From NCBI RefSeq assembly GCF_036227265.1, contig NZ_CP109446.1, positions 7,147,001 through 7,211,000 on the forward strand: a DNA stretch of 64,000 bases, given 5' to 3'. Under the pieces are notes generated by a model. That model was given only the letters and a program-made list of their open reading frames with translations. It searched no databases and was not told the origin of the DNA. A program made the position numbers and the translations under genes. Source of the DNA: Streptomyces sp. NBC_01476. Its GTDB lineage: Bacteria; Actinomycetota; Actinomycetes; Streptomycetales; Streptomycetaceae. Positions 34,130-43,800 of this stretch are shown piece by piece. Numbering within the stretch: the stretch's first letter is position 1; every line of letters begins with the position of its first letter.

Positions 34130-35515
34130 ATGCCCACCAACCCCCAGCCCGAGCTCGAATCTCTGCCCCAGTCACTGCCTGTCATCTTCGCGCCCGGCGA
34201 CCTGGAAAAGCTCGCCGTCGGCGGACAACTACCCGTACTCGTGCGCCTGTTGACGACGCTCGGCGGATGCGCCCGGCCGATACGCCTGGACGGCTACCGC
34301 ACCAAGGTCGACACCGCCACCGGGCTGATCCTGCGCCACCTCGACTCCCGCGAGATGCCCGCCGGCTGCCTCCTGGTCTGCTGCGGCAACCGCCGCACCA
34401 CCGGCTGCCCGTCCTGCGCCGAGATCTACCGCCACGACACCTACCAACTCATCGCCGCTGGACTACGCGGCGGCAAAACCGTCCCCACCACCATCACCAC
34501 CCACCCCCGCGTCTTCGCTACCTTCACCGCCCCCTCCTTCGGCCCCGTCCACAACCGCCCCAGCGGTGAGACGAAGCGGGATCGGCGGTGCCGCTGCGGA
34601 CGCACCCACAGCGAGGGCGATCCGCTGCTCGGCTCGCCGCTGGACCCCGACCGCTACGACTACCGCGGCGCAGTGCTGGGGAACGCCCACGCCCCGGCCC
34701 TGTGGTCCCGCTTCATGCTTCACCTGCGCCGCGCCATCGCCCGCGCGGCCGGGCTCACCCAGCGCAGCCTTTCCTCGGCCGCGAAAATCTCCTACGCCAA
34801 AGTCGCCGAGTACCAGCGGCGCGGCCTGGTCCACTTCCACGCCGTCATCCGCCTCGACGGACCCGACGGCAGCGCGACACCCCCGCCCGCCTGGGCCACC
34901 ACAGAACTCCTCGGCGACGCCATCCAAACCGCCGCCACCCGCACCCGCGTGGCCGGACCGGAAATGGACGGCGGCACCTGGTCCTTCGCCTTCGGTACGC
35001 AGCTCGACGTGCGTCCCATCCGCAGCGGCGACTTCACCGGTGGTACCCCGGTCACCGAGCGGGCCGTGGCCGCCTCCATCGCCAAATACGCCACCAAGGG
35101 AGCCGAAGGCGCCACCGGCACCCTCGACCGACGGCTCCGCCTGATCGGCGAACTCCACGCATTCGACATACCCCCGCACGCCGAACGCATGATCCGCACC
35201 GCCTGGGAACTCGGCGCACGCCGCGACCTCGCAGACCTCAAGCTCCGGTCCTGGGCACACATGCTCGGCTTCCGGGGCCACTTCTCCACCAAGACCCGCC
35301 AGTACTCCACCACCCTCGCCGAACTCCGACAAGCCCGCGCCGACTACCAACACACCCAGACCGGAGCCCCGACCACCGTGCCGGAGCAGGAGTCAACGCT
35401 GACCCTCGCCCACTGGGCCTTCTCCGGCATCGGCCCCACCCCCGAACTCGCCCGCCTCGCCAGCGCCCTGACACCCCCGCCCGGACCTCGGGCACCGGCG
35501 GCCACCCATGGCTGA
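34130..35515 (+). CDS. repSA: RepSA-type replication initiator
   Basis: A 461-residue protein resembling the pSAM2 RepSA group. It carries a cysteine cluster (CCGNRRTTGCPSC, with RCRCGRTHSEGD) and the HUH-like segment YQRRGLVHFHAVIRLDG used by rolling-circle initiators; a nicking tyrosine would lie further on. Other conserved parts are RFMLHLRRAIARAAGLTQRS, SIAKYATKGAEG and LKLRSWAHMLGFRGHFSTKT. The ATG at 34130 follows GAGAGG at 10 bases. Together with tra, xis and int it defines an AICE replication module. Its stop overlaps the xis start by 8 bases. Confidence 0.9.
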   Translation: MPTNPQPELESLPQSLPVIFAPGDLEKLAVGGQLPVLVRLLTTLGGCARPIRLDGYRTKVDTATGLILRHLDSREMPAGCLLVCCGNRRTTGCPSCAEIYRHDTYQLIAAGLRGGKTVPTTITTHPRVFATFTAPSFGPVHNRPSGETKRDRRCRCGRTHSEGDPLLGSPLDPDRYDYRGAVLGNAHAPALWSRFMLHLRRAIARAAGLTQRSLSSAAKISYAKVAEYQRRGLVHFHAVIRLDGPDGSATPPPAWATTELLGDAIQTAATRTRVAGPEMDGGTWSFAFGTQLDVRPIRSGDFTGGTPVTERAVAASIAKYATKGAEGATGTLDRRLRLIGELHAFDIPPHAERMIRTAWELGARRDLADLKLRSWAHMLGFRGHFSTKTRQYSTTLAELRQARADYQHTQTGAPTTVPEQESTLTLAHWAFSGIGPTPELARLASALTPPPGPRAPAATHG

Positions 35516-35693
35516 CGACGAACTCCTCACCGTCCCCGAGGTCATGGCCCGCTTCAAGATCATCTGCTCCACCGTCTACGACCTCATCCGCACCCGGCAA
35601 CTCGCCTCCATCACCATCGGCCGCGCCCGCCGCATCCCCACCCACGCCCTCACCACCTACATCCACCACCACCTCGAACAGGAAGCCGCCTGA
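35508..35693 (+). CDS. xis: Excisionase (Xis), MerR/HTH_17 type
   Basis: A 61-residue helix-turn-helix protein: LLTVPEVMARFKIICSTVYD, then LIRTRQLASITIGRARRIPT, the HTH_17 excisionase fold common in AICEs, with a basic second helix. It overlaps the repSA stop and its own last base is the first of the int start (TGATG), so the three are coupled. Xis would direct integrase toward excision. With the integrase broken, it probably has no partner here. Confidence 0.9.
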   Translation: MADDELLTVPEVMARFKIICSTVYDLIRTRQLASITIGRARRIPTHALTTYIHHHLEQEAA

Positions 35694-35992
35694 TGACCAC
35701 CCCGACCCCCGCCTCCCGCTGGACCCGCGCCAACGGCGACGGAACCGTCTACCAACGAAAAGACGGCCGCTGGGAAGCCGCCGGATACGTCCTCGCCGCC
35801 GGCGGCACCCGCAAACGCATCCGTGTCTACGACACCACCCACAAGGAAGCCGCCGACAAACTCACCGAACCTGTCGCCGTCAGCAACCGCGGCCTGCCCA
35901 CCCGCATCAGCGACACCACCGTCGCCCAGTTCCTCACCTACTGGCTCGACACATCGCCGTCCACCGCCTGCGCGCCACCACCCACGCCCGCT
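35693..35992 (+). pseudogene. int: Tyrosine-recombinase integrase, 5' fragment
   Basis: The frame starts RWTRANGDGTVYQRKDGRWE and continues with GGTRKRIRVYDTTHKEAADK and TVAQFLTYWLDT, the N-terminal SAM-like region of AICE integrases. A one-base loss near 35954 shifts the sequence; the expected IAVHRLRATTHAR is in the next frame. At about 35991 it is replaced by the 3' end of an IS4-type transposase. The catalytic R-H-R-Y domain is absent, so the element cannot excise by itself. Confidence 0.85.
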
Positions 35993-36901
35993 GAGCGTGA
36001 TCAGTTCGGCGGCGGGATGGGTCTTGTGGTCGGTCAGGGTAGTAACGAGCCGGTAGAGGCCGGTGCGGCGGCCTGCGGCCGTGGTGATGGTGATCTCGCA
36101 ATCGATGACACGCACGGGGACGTCACCGATCGCCGACAGGTAGGAGCCGTCACCACAGCGGGCCAGCACGGGCAGTCGGCGGCCGTTCTTCACTCGGACC
36201 AGCACGTGCGCGCCGGTCTTGGCCATGGCGTTCACCAATGTCCGGGCGGCGAAGTTCCGGTCCAGCAACACGATCATGCCCTCGTGCAGACTGCGGAGCA
36301 GACGCGGCGCGTACGTCGTCTCGCCGTCAGTGGTCGGTCCGAACACCGCGTCGATGACCGTGCGAGTGCCGCAGGACACCAGTACCAGCAGCCGCAACGC
36401 CGGATATCCCGAACCACCGTTGTTGCAGCGGTGCTTGGTGAACTCGGCCAGGTTCGCCCGGCTGTCGGGCACCGCCATGGTCGTGCCGTCGATCGCGCAG
36501 ACCAGCAGCCCGCGCCACCACACGCCGGCGGTGCCGATCCCGGGGGCCGGGCCGCGCAGCAGGTCGAATAGCCAGCGCAGCGGCTCGGCCCCCACCCGCC
36601 TGCGGGCCTGCGCCAACGCACCGCCCGTCGGGTCCGCGACCGTCAGCCCTTCCAGGCCCGCCGTCAGTCACTGCCACACCTGCCGCCATCCCAGTCCAGG
36701 GAACAGGCACCCGGCCAGCAGGAGATACACCATCACCCGGGACGGCAGATCCCGTACCCGTTCCTGCACTTTGCCCGTCTGCGTCAACGCCTCGTCGACC
36801 ATCTCGAAGGGGACAAGGCGCGTCAGCTCGCCCAGATGGCCGGGCGCGAAAGCCCCCGCAGCAACGACAACCTGACGAGAGATAACAGACTGGGCACCCA
36901 A
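35991..36901 (-). pseudogene. IS4-type transposase, nonsense mutation and 3' truncation
   Basis: From 36901 the minus strand encodes LVPFEMVDEALTQTGKVQER and VMVYLLLAGCLFPGLGWRQV, the IS4 N-terminal domain, then WQ-TGA-LTAGL near 36668, a stop in place of an Arg codon (CGA to TGA). The frame continues with GLLVCAIDGTTMAVPDSRAN (first catalytic Asp), LLVLVSCGTRTVIDAVFG and GMIVLLDRNFAARTLVNAMA (second Asp region) to LVTTLTDHKTHPAAELITL, where it joins the integrase fragment. The YREREIE catalytic end is absent. Both lesions make it inactive. Confidence 0.87.
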
Positions 36902-36940
36902 CGGAGCTCCCGCCAGACAGTGATCTTGGTCGACACGGTT

Positions 36941-37864
36941 CTAGCCGATCTGTAGGACGAGCTTGCCGCGGGCCTGTCCCGACTGGCTCAGCTCCGCGGC
37001 CGTGCGCCAGTCCTCCAACGGGAACGCGCGGGCCACTGGTACCGAGAAGCGACCCGCAGATGCCAGCTGCGCGTATGCGCCGAGCACGTCGTTGCGCACG
37101 GTGCCCTCGCCGCCGGGCCCGCTGAAACGCACGCCCAGTTCAGCGGCTGCGGCGAAGTCGCTGAGGGTCAGAACGTGTGCGGACGCCTTGACCGTACGCA
37201 CGAGGCCCGGCAACGCATTGCTGACCGGTGCCGCGTCGAGGGCGAGGTCGACCGGTCCGCCCGCGAGTTCCCTCACTCGCTCGGCCATGCCGTCGCCGTA
37301 ACCGGTGACTGCGGCGCCGACGGCGCGCAGGGCCTTGGCGTACGTCTCGCCGGCGGTGGCAATGACCCGTGCCCCGCGCTGAACTGCGATCTGCACTGCG
37401 GCGTACCCGACGGTGGAGCCGGCGCCGTGTACCAGCACGGTGGTGCCGGCGCGGACGCCGAGGGCGTCCACACCTCGGTAGGCCGTCTCGACCGCCATCG
37501 GCAACGCGGCGGCGTCGACCGGGTCGAGCCCTGGCGGGCGCGGGAACCAGAGGTCGAGGAGAGCCTGCTCGGACGCGCCGGCGGTCGGTCCTGTGAAGGG
37601 CGCCGGGCCGAACACCGGGTCACCGATCTCGACGCCAGTCACCCCGTCACCGGCCGCGTCGACCGTGCCGGACACTTCAAGTCCTATACCGCGTGGCAGG
37701 TCGCCAGTGAAGAGTCCGCCGCACAGCGCCCAGTCCGCCGGGTTCAGCCCGCACGCCTGGACAGCGACGCGAATCTGCCCGGGTCTGGGGGTGGGAGGTT
37801 CGGCGTCCTCGAGCCGCAGAACGTCGAGCGGTGCTCCGTGCTCGTGGAAGCGAAGGGTGCGCAT
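36941..37864 (-). CDS. NADP-dependent quinone-oxidoreductase-like MDR
   Basis: A 307-residue zinc-free medium-chain dehydrogenase/reductase. The N-terminal domain has ACGLNPADWALCGG and GIGLEVSGTVDAAGDGV (conserved GxEVSG), and the Rossmann fold has TVLVHGAGSTVGYAAVQIAV (AGxxxG) and LALDAAPVSNALPGLVRTVK. The GTG/ATG at 37864 follows GAGGAG. No zinc-ligand cysteines are present, so quinone or enoyl reduction is likely. It is divergent from a TetR gene with strong operators between, which points to induction by a reactive ligand such as a quinone. Confidence 0.9.
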   Translation of the reverse strand: MRTLRFHEHGAPLDVLRLEDAEPPTPRPGQIRVAVQACGLNPADWALCGGLFTGDLPRGIGLEVSGTVDAAGDGVTGVEIGDPVFGPAPFTGPTAGASEQALLDLWFPRPPGLDPVDAAALPMAVETAYRGVDALGVRAGTTVLVHGAGSTVGYAAVQIAVQRGARVIATAGETYAKALRAVGAAVTGYGDGMAERVRELAGGPVDLALDAAPVSNALPGLVRTVKASAHVLTLSDFAAAAELGVRFSGPGGEGTVRNDVLGAYAQLASAGRFSVPVARAFPLEDWRTAAELSQSGQARGKLVLQIG

Positions 37865-37883
37865 GAAGGCTCCTCAAGATGAT

Positions 37884-37946
37884 GACAGCAGATGCTGTCG
37901 TCATTCACGCTAGCAGAGTGACGACAGCATCTGCAGTCGCTATGCT
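37884..37946. promoter_or_regulatory. Twin operators in MDR/tetR divergent promoter
   Basis: GACAGCAGATGCTGTC (37884-37899) is a 16-bp palindrome and GACAGCATCTGCAGTC (37923-37938) is a related near-palindrome. GCAGATGCTGTCGTCA (37888-37903) and TGACGACAGCATCTGC (37919-37934) are also perfect 16-base inverted repeats of each other. TATGCT at 37941-37946, with TGACGA at 37919-37924, is a candidate promoter for tetR 7 bases before its ATG, implying a leaderless message and direct overlap of operator and promoter. Confidence 0.75.
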
Positions 37947-37952
37947 CGCAGG

Positions 37953-38519
37953 ATGGCACGGTGGGAAGGCAACGCTCGCGGTCGGCTCGAACGAGCCGCG
38001 CTGGACCTGTTCACCGAGCAGGGTTACGACCGCACGACGGTCGCGCAGATCGCGCAGCGCGCGAACCTCACCGAGCGGTCGTTCTACCGATGGTTCGCCG
38101 ACAAACGTGAGGTGCTGTTCGGCGGCGGCGAGGACCTCGAAGAGCAGCTCGTCTCCGCGATCGAAGCCGCTCCCGCCGACACCGGCGCGCTCCCGACGCT
38201 GCTGGCCGCGTTCGCCACCGCGCCGAAGGTGTTCCGTCCGCGCGAGTTCCTGCGGGAGCGGTCGGCGGTCATCGAGGCCAATCCGCCACTGAAGGAACGC
38301 GAGCTGGTCAAGCTGGCGTCGCTGTCCGAGGCCCTCGCCGCCGCTCTGGTGCACCGCGGCTGCAACCCGCAGACTGCACGCCTGGCCACCGACGTCGGCA
38401 TCGCCGTGCTCCGGCTGACCGCCGAACGGTGCATGGCCGACGAGCAAGCCGATTTCACCCAGGTCCTATCGACCAGCACGGCGGACCTGCTCGCCGTCGC
38501 CACGGACATCCCTGCGTGA
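37953..38519 (+). CDS. TetR/AcrR family regulator
   Basis: A 188-residue TetR protein. LDLFTEQGYDRTTVAQIAQR and ANLTERSFYRWFADKREVLF form the DNA-binding domain at residues about 16-55. The ligand domain has EDLEEQLVSAIEAAPADTGA and PKVFRPREFLRERSAVIEAN. The ATG at 37953 has no real ribosome site and a promoter -10 just upstream, so the message may be leaderless. It very probably represses itself and the divergent MDR gene through the two palindromes. Confidence 0.92.
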   Translation: MARWEGNARGRLERAALDLFTEQGYDRTTVAQIAQRANLTERSFYRWFADKREVLFGGGEDLEEQLVSAIEAAPADTGALPTLLAAFATAPKVFRPREFLRERSAVIEANPPLKERELVKLASLSEALAAALVHRGCNPQTARLATDVGIAVLRLTAERCMADEQADFTQVLSTSTADLLAVATDIPA

Positions 38520-38946
38520 CGCTGTGAGGGCTGTTGTGCTTGCCGGGGTCGGGATCGGCCGCTTCGACCTTGTCGCCGATGGGCTTCGTCTTCCCGTGGT
38601 CCAGAAGTACCGGTCTATCGGGTGAGAAGCTGCCGCCTCCTGTCGCGCCGGTACTGGACCCGGCTGCGGGCCCGTCCGGTTCATCGACGCTTGGGGGCGG
38701 ACCGTCATCGCTGCCTCCGGCGGACGGCGCTGGTGGTCGCAGAGGCACTTGGCGCACCCGGGACGGGAGAAGCTCGACGCTGTTGTTTCGCGTGGGGGTC
38801 GGATGCCCGGGCGGCGAGTCCGTTCGGGGCGGACCCGCAGTGTTCGCGGGGTGTTCAGCCGGTGGTTCCCGGTGTGGCGGAAGCTTCGCCGGGAGCGTGA
38901 GTGCGCTCCTCGTCTGCCCGACTCCCCGAAAAGAGGACCGGCCACC
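38520..38946. other. Intergenic, no clear gene
   Basis: About 430 bases before the phytase-like gene. A short frame ending VVQKYRSIG at about 38620 has coding-like codons and could be the tail of a lost gene, but it has no start or recognisable domain. No promoter can be singled out. Confidence 0.35.
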
Positions 38947-40401
38947 TTGCGTACGCACTGGCGTAGACACGTCCCCATCACCGCCGTCGCCCTGACGTTC
39001 CTCGCCCTCGGCCTGTCCGGTGCCCCGGCATCCGCGCAGGCACAGGCGCAGGCACAGGCGCAGCCGCGAGCACAGTCCACCGTGCGGATCAACGAGGTCG
39101 AGTCGAACGGCGGCAGCCCGGGTGACTGGGTCGAACTCGTCAACACCGGGACCGCCGCGGTCGACGTCTCCGCGTGGATCGTCAAGGACAATGACGACGA
39201 CCACTCGTACAAGATCCCGAAGAAGACCTCGATCGCCCCGGGAGCGTTCCTGGCGCTGGATGTCGATCCGTCGTTCGGGCTGGGGAGCGAGGACTCGGCG
39301 CGGTTGTTCGACGCGGACAAGGACCTGGTGGACTCGTACTCCTGGAGTGACCACGCCTCGACCACCTACGGGCGTTGCCCGGACGGTACGGGTGCGTTCA
39401 CCACTACCCTCGCTCCGACCAAGGGCGCGGCCAACGCCTGCGGCACCACCGGCGGCGGAGGCGGCGGTGGCGGTCAGCCGTCGCACGGGGCCTGGCCCGG
39501 GGGCTCGGCGGTCACCGTCGCCGACGGCTCGAAGGTCTTCGGGGAGAACCTCAGCGGGTTGTCCTTCGAAGGCCCCGGCGTGCTCTGGGCGGTGGACAAC
39601 GGGCCGGGCAAGCTCTACCGCCTGGTGCCCAACGGCTCCACGTGGCGCCCCGATCCGGCCGCCGGCTGGTCCTCGGGGAAGTCCCTGCACTACGCGGGCG
39701 GCAGCGGTGACCCGGACGCGGAAGGCGTCGTCGTCACTCCTGACGGGGTGTTCGTCTCCACCGAACGCGACAACGACAACGACGGCAAGAGCCTGCCGGA
39801 GATCCTGCGGTACGACGCCTCCTCCACCGCTTCCTCGCTGAACGCCACCGCGACGTGGAACCTCACCTCCGACCTGCCCTCCGTCCCCGCCAACTCCGGG
39901 CTCGAAGGCATCTCGTGGGTTCCCGACTCGTTCCTGACCGCGCACGGCTTCCGTGACGAGCACACCGGCGGCGTCTACGATCCGGCCGCCTATCCCGGCC
40001 ACGGCAGCGGCCTGTACTTCGCCGGCCTTGAGGACAACGGCACCGTCTACGCCTACGCCCTCAACCTGTCCGGCGGCGGATACACCCGGATCGCCACCGT
40101 CACCAGCGGCTTCCCCGCCGTGATGGACCTGGAGTTCGAGCCGGCCACCGGCCACCTCTGGGCGGTGTGCGACGACACCTGCCAGGGTCAGACCACGGTC
40201 CTGGACATCAACGCCCAGGGCCGGTTCGCCCCCACCGCGGTCTACGACCGTCCCTCGGGGATGCCCGACTACAACAACGAGGGCTTCGCCATCGCGCCCC
40301 AGTCCGCCTGCACCGCCGGCCACAAGCCGGTCATCTGGTCCGACGACGCCGACGACGGCAACCACGCACTGCGCGCCGGCACCCTGAACTGCACGCCCTG
40401 A
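38947..40401 (+). CDS. Secreted lamin-tail domain/phytase-like esterase
   Basis: A 484-residue exported protein. Residues 1-35 are a signal peptide (MRTHWRRHVPITAVALTFLA, cleavage near SAQA) followed by an alternating AQAQAQAQ stretch. A lamin-tail domain (about 40-160) has TVRINEVESNGGSPGDWVEL and DVSAWIVKDNDDDHSYKIP. A glycine linker (GGGGGGGG) leads to an esterase-like/phytase-like domain (about 170-484): GENLSGLSFEGPGVLWAVDN, DAEGVVVTPDGVFVSTERDN, ANSGLEGISWVPD and MDLEFEPATGHLWAVCDD. The TTG at 38947 follows GAGGA at 9 bases. Extracellular phosphoester hydrolysis is plausible. It precedes the GH92-phosphatase gene but a strong terminator separates them. Confidence 0.85.
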   Translation: MRTHWRRHVPITAVALTFLALGLSGAPASAQAQAQAQAQPRAQSTVRINEVESNGGSPGDWVELVNTGTAAVDVSAWIVKDNDDDHSYKIPKKTSIAPGAFLALDVDPSFGLGSEDSARLFDADKDLVDSYSWSDHASTTYGRCPDGTGAFTTTLAPTKGAANACGTTGGGGGGGGQPSHGAWPGGSAVTVADGSKVFGENLSGLSFEGPGVLWAVDNGPGKLYRLVPNGSTWRPDPAAGWSSGKSLHYAGGSGDPDAEGVVVTPDGVFVSTERDNDNDGKSLPEILRYDASSTASSLNATATWNLTSDLPSVPANSGLEGISWVPDSFLTAHGFRDEHTGGVYDPAAYPGHGSGLYFAGLEDNGTVYAYALNLSGGGYTRIATVTSGFPAVMDLEFEPATGHLWAVCDDTCQGQTTVLDINAQGRFAPTAVYDRPSGMPDYNNEGFAIAPQSACTAGHKPVIWSDDADDGNHALRAGTLNCTP

Positions 40402-40456
40402 CACCGGCGCAGGGGGCGGCGGCCGTCAACTGCCCCGCTCGGCGCCAAGAGCACCG

Positions 40457-40492
40457 GTGAAGGCCGCGGTCCACCAGGACCACGGCCTTCAC
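40457..40492. terminator. Terminator after phytase-like gene
   Basis: GTGAAGGCCG-c-GGTCC and GGACC-a-CGGCCTTCAC pair across a 4-base loop at 40457-40492, a stable hairpin 56 bases after the stop codon. It separates the phytase-like gene from the GH92 gene transcriptionally. Confidence 0.85.
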
Positions 40493-40758
40493 CCGTACCG
40501 CCGCCCCGGCGCCCACTTCGCCATCCGCGCCCGCTCCCCGCCGCGCCGCGCCGCACCCCGCCCGCACCCCGCCCCGCAGACCGCGTCCGACCAGCTCCGC
40601 CGGCAGGCGCTGGCCCGGCCGCGCGCAAACTGTACGAATTCTGTTTGCCCGTTGTGCGCCTTCCCCGTGTCTAATGACGCACGGTCGTGAACGCGGCGGG
40701 TGCGATCCCGCGTGTCCACTGCCGTGTTGCCTGAGGGTTGCGCGCCGGGCATGAGGGC

Positions 40759-40772
40759 TGACAACGTTGTCT
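40759..40772. promoter_or_regulatory. LacI-type palindromic operator
   Basis: TGACAACGTTGTCT contains the perfect 12-bp palindrome GACAACGTTGTC with a central CG, the form bound by LacI/GalR repressors of glycoside-hydrolase genes. It lies 51 bases upstream of the GTG of the GH92-phosphatase gene. No LacI gene is adjacent, so a distant regulator would act. Confidence 0.7.
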
Positions 40773-40821
40773 CCCGCAAAGGCTGGACCGTGCGTGCGTA
40801 TCGCGATGCTGGAGAGGTTAC

Positions 40822-43800
40822 GTGCCAATAAGATCCCATGCCCCCTTGTCCCGCGTGAATCTTCCTCGGACCGCCCGTCGGCCTGGCCGGCCGGTGCGGG
40901 CCGCGGTTGCCGCACTGCTCGCCGGAGCCCTCGGCTTCGCCGCGCTGGCGGCCGGCGGCGCGGCCGCGGCGGCACCCGTCGCCAACACCTCCACGGGAAC
41001 CCCCGGCGGCACGAACTACACCAAACTCGTTGACCCGTTCGTGTCGACGGCCGGCGACGACGGCAACGACCTGCCGGGCGCCGAGGCGCCCCACAGCCTC
41101 GCCAAGGTCAACCCGATGACCACGCCGGGCCGCAACCACTCCGGGTACGACTACAACGAGGACCACATCGCCGGGTTCACCGCCACGGACCTCGACGGCG
41201 TCGGCGGCTCGGGAGGCGGCGGCGACCTGCTGGTCGTCCCGACCTCCGTACGGTACGACGGGCGCCCCGCCCCGAGCACGTACGCGCACCCGTACAGCCA
41301 CGACGACGAGACCGCGACGCCCGGTTACTACCAGGTGGGGCTCGGCGCCCTCTCCGGGACCGGTTCGGCGGTGACGCAGGACTCCGGGACCGTTGACGCC
41401 GAGATGACGGCGACGACGCGCACGGCGCTCGAACGGTACAGCTTCCCCGCCGGCTCTGACCCCGAACTCGTCCTCGACCTCGCGAACAACTACACCAGCC
41501 GCACCCGCGCGACCATGAAGGCGACGACGCTCCCCGACGGGACCACCTCGATCACCGGGCTCATCGCGGGGTCGTTCAACGGCGCCTCGTACCAGCTGTA
41601 CTACGACGCCACCACGAACGTCCCGGTGACCTCCCTGAAGAGCTGGGGCAACGACGGCAAGCTGAGCGACGCGACCGCGCAGGACGGTTCCGACACCGGC
41701 GCCGTCCTCGGGTTCGACCCGTCCGCCGGGCACGACATCGAACTGCGTATCACGCTCTCACCGATCAGCGCGGAACAGGCCGCGACCGACCAGCGCAACG
41801 AGGTGGGCCACCTCACCTTCGACCAGGCGCGCGCGCAGACGAACGCGGCCTGGAACAGCGCGCTCGGCGCCGTCGACGTGCGCGCCTCGGCGAAGTCCGA
41901 CCCCGGGTCGACGCTCACCAAGGAGTTCTACACGCACCTGTACCGCATGTACGCGCTGCCGGTGAACGCCACCAGCACCAGCGGTACGTACCGCGGCGCC
42001 GACGGAGCGGTGCACAAGACGAACGGCTTCACCTATTACGACGGCTGGTCCACCTGGGACGACTTCCGCAAGTACTCCGTCGAGGCCTACATCGACCCGT
42101 CCACCTACCGGGACATGGTGCAGTCGCTCGTCGAACTCTTCGCCGACGCGAACACCTCGGGCAAGAGCCTCGGCAGCCTCACCCACTCGGTGCCGACCGT
42201 ACGCTGGGAGCGCTCGGCCGTGGTGATCGCCGACGCGCTGTCGAAGGGCTACAAGAACTTCGACCGGCTCGACGAGGCCTACCCGGCGCTGATGTCGTAC
42301 GCCGGCTACTACACCGGGACGCAGCTGCGGCTGGGGTACGTCGCGGGTGACCCCGGTACGACCGTCCAGCGCGGCTACGACCAGTGGGCGCTGTCCATCA
42401 TCGCCGGCGCGCTCGGCAAGGACGCGGACGCGAAGAAGCTGCGCACCCAGTCCACGATGGCGATCGACAACCTGGTGAAGTCCGGCGTCTGGACCGCGGC
42501 AGACGGCACCAAGGTCGGTCTGCTCACCCCGCGCGCCTCCGGCGGCGACTGGCAGAGCGCCGACTACGAGAAGTTCGAGACGGCCGGCCTCTACCAGGGC
42601 ACGCTCTGGCAGTACAACTGGTACGACGCCTACGACATGGGCGGCCTGATCAATGCCATGGGCGGCGCGAAGGCAGGCAAGGCCGCGGTCGAGCACATGT
42701 TCGGCGTGGACTCCAGCGCCGACGACGGCTCGACCATGCTGCACTCCAACGCCAACGAGATCGACCTGCAGGCCCCGTACCTCTTCAACTACGTCGGCGA
42801 GCCGAGCCTGACGCAGAAGTGGGTGCGCGCCATCTACACCGGCACGACCTGGAACCGCTACATCGCGACGGGCTCCACCAACGAAGCCCCCAGCTCCGGC
42901 GGCGAGTTCACCCCGCCGATCGACACCCAGGTCTACAAGCTCTCGCCGAACGGCTTCCTGCCGACCATGGACAACGACGCCGGCACCATGTCGACCATGT
43001 TCGTCGGCGCGGCCCTCGGCCTGTTCCCGGTGACCGCAGGCTCCAGCCAGTTCCAGATCGGCAGCCCGTTCTTCGACTCCACGACGATCACGTACCCGAA
43101 CGGCAGCCGCTTCACGGTGAAGGCCGACGGCGTGTCGCCGAGCAACTACTACGTGCAGAGCGCGACCCTCAACGGCTCGCGGTTCACCAACACCTGGCTC
43201 GACTACTCGCAGATCATCTCCGGCGGAACCCTGGACTTCACCATGGGCTCCAAGCCCTCGCAGTGGGGCGCCCGCACCCAGGCCGCGTACTCGCTGGACA
43301 CCGACTCGGGCGACCCGGGTGACGGCGGCACGGGAACGGGCAAGGGCGACACCGTCGTCTCCGCCCGCCCGGGCACCGTCGCCACCGCAGCGGACGGCAC
43401 CGTCCACGGCAGTGTGCAGCTCACCCTGTCCGGGCCGGCGTCGTTCGCCGCCCGCAAGGGAACCAGCCTCACCAAGACCGGGGCGGCGAGCACGACCGGC
43501 CTGCCCGCGGGTGTCACCGCTGACCTCCGCGTCACCGGTTCGCGTACGGCGACGCTCTCGCTCACCGGCACCGCGACGGTCGACGCACGCTTCGGCATGA
43601 CCTTCCGCGACGCCGCCTTCGCCCACGGGGTGCGGGCCTCGACGGCAACCGGCACCGGGGTATCCGCGACCGACCCGCTCGTCATCTCCGCCGCCGCGGT
43701 GCACCGCAAGGCCCTCGGCGCCCTCGTCGACCAGGCGTCCCTGGTACGCAGCGGCAACTACTCCGACGGCTCGTGGACTCTGTTCCGGTCGGCGCTCGAA

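Noticed and set aside
38455..40404. Minus-strand open frame opposite the lamin-tail/phytase-like gene
   Set aside because: The plus strand has a signal peptide and domains in order; the antisense translation has none.
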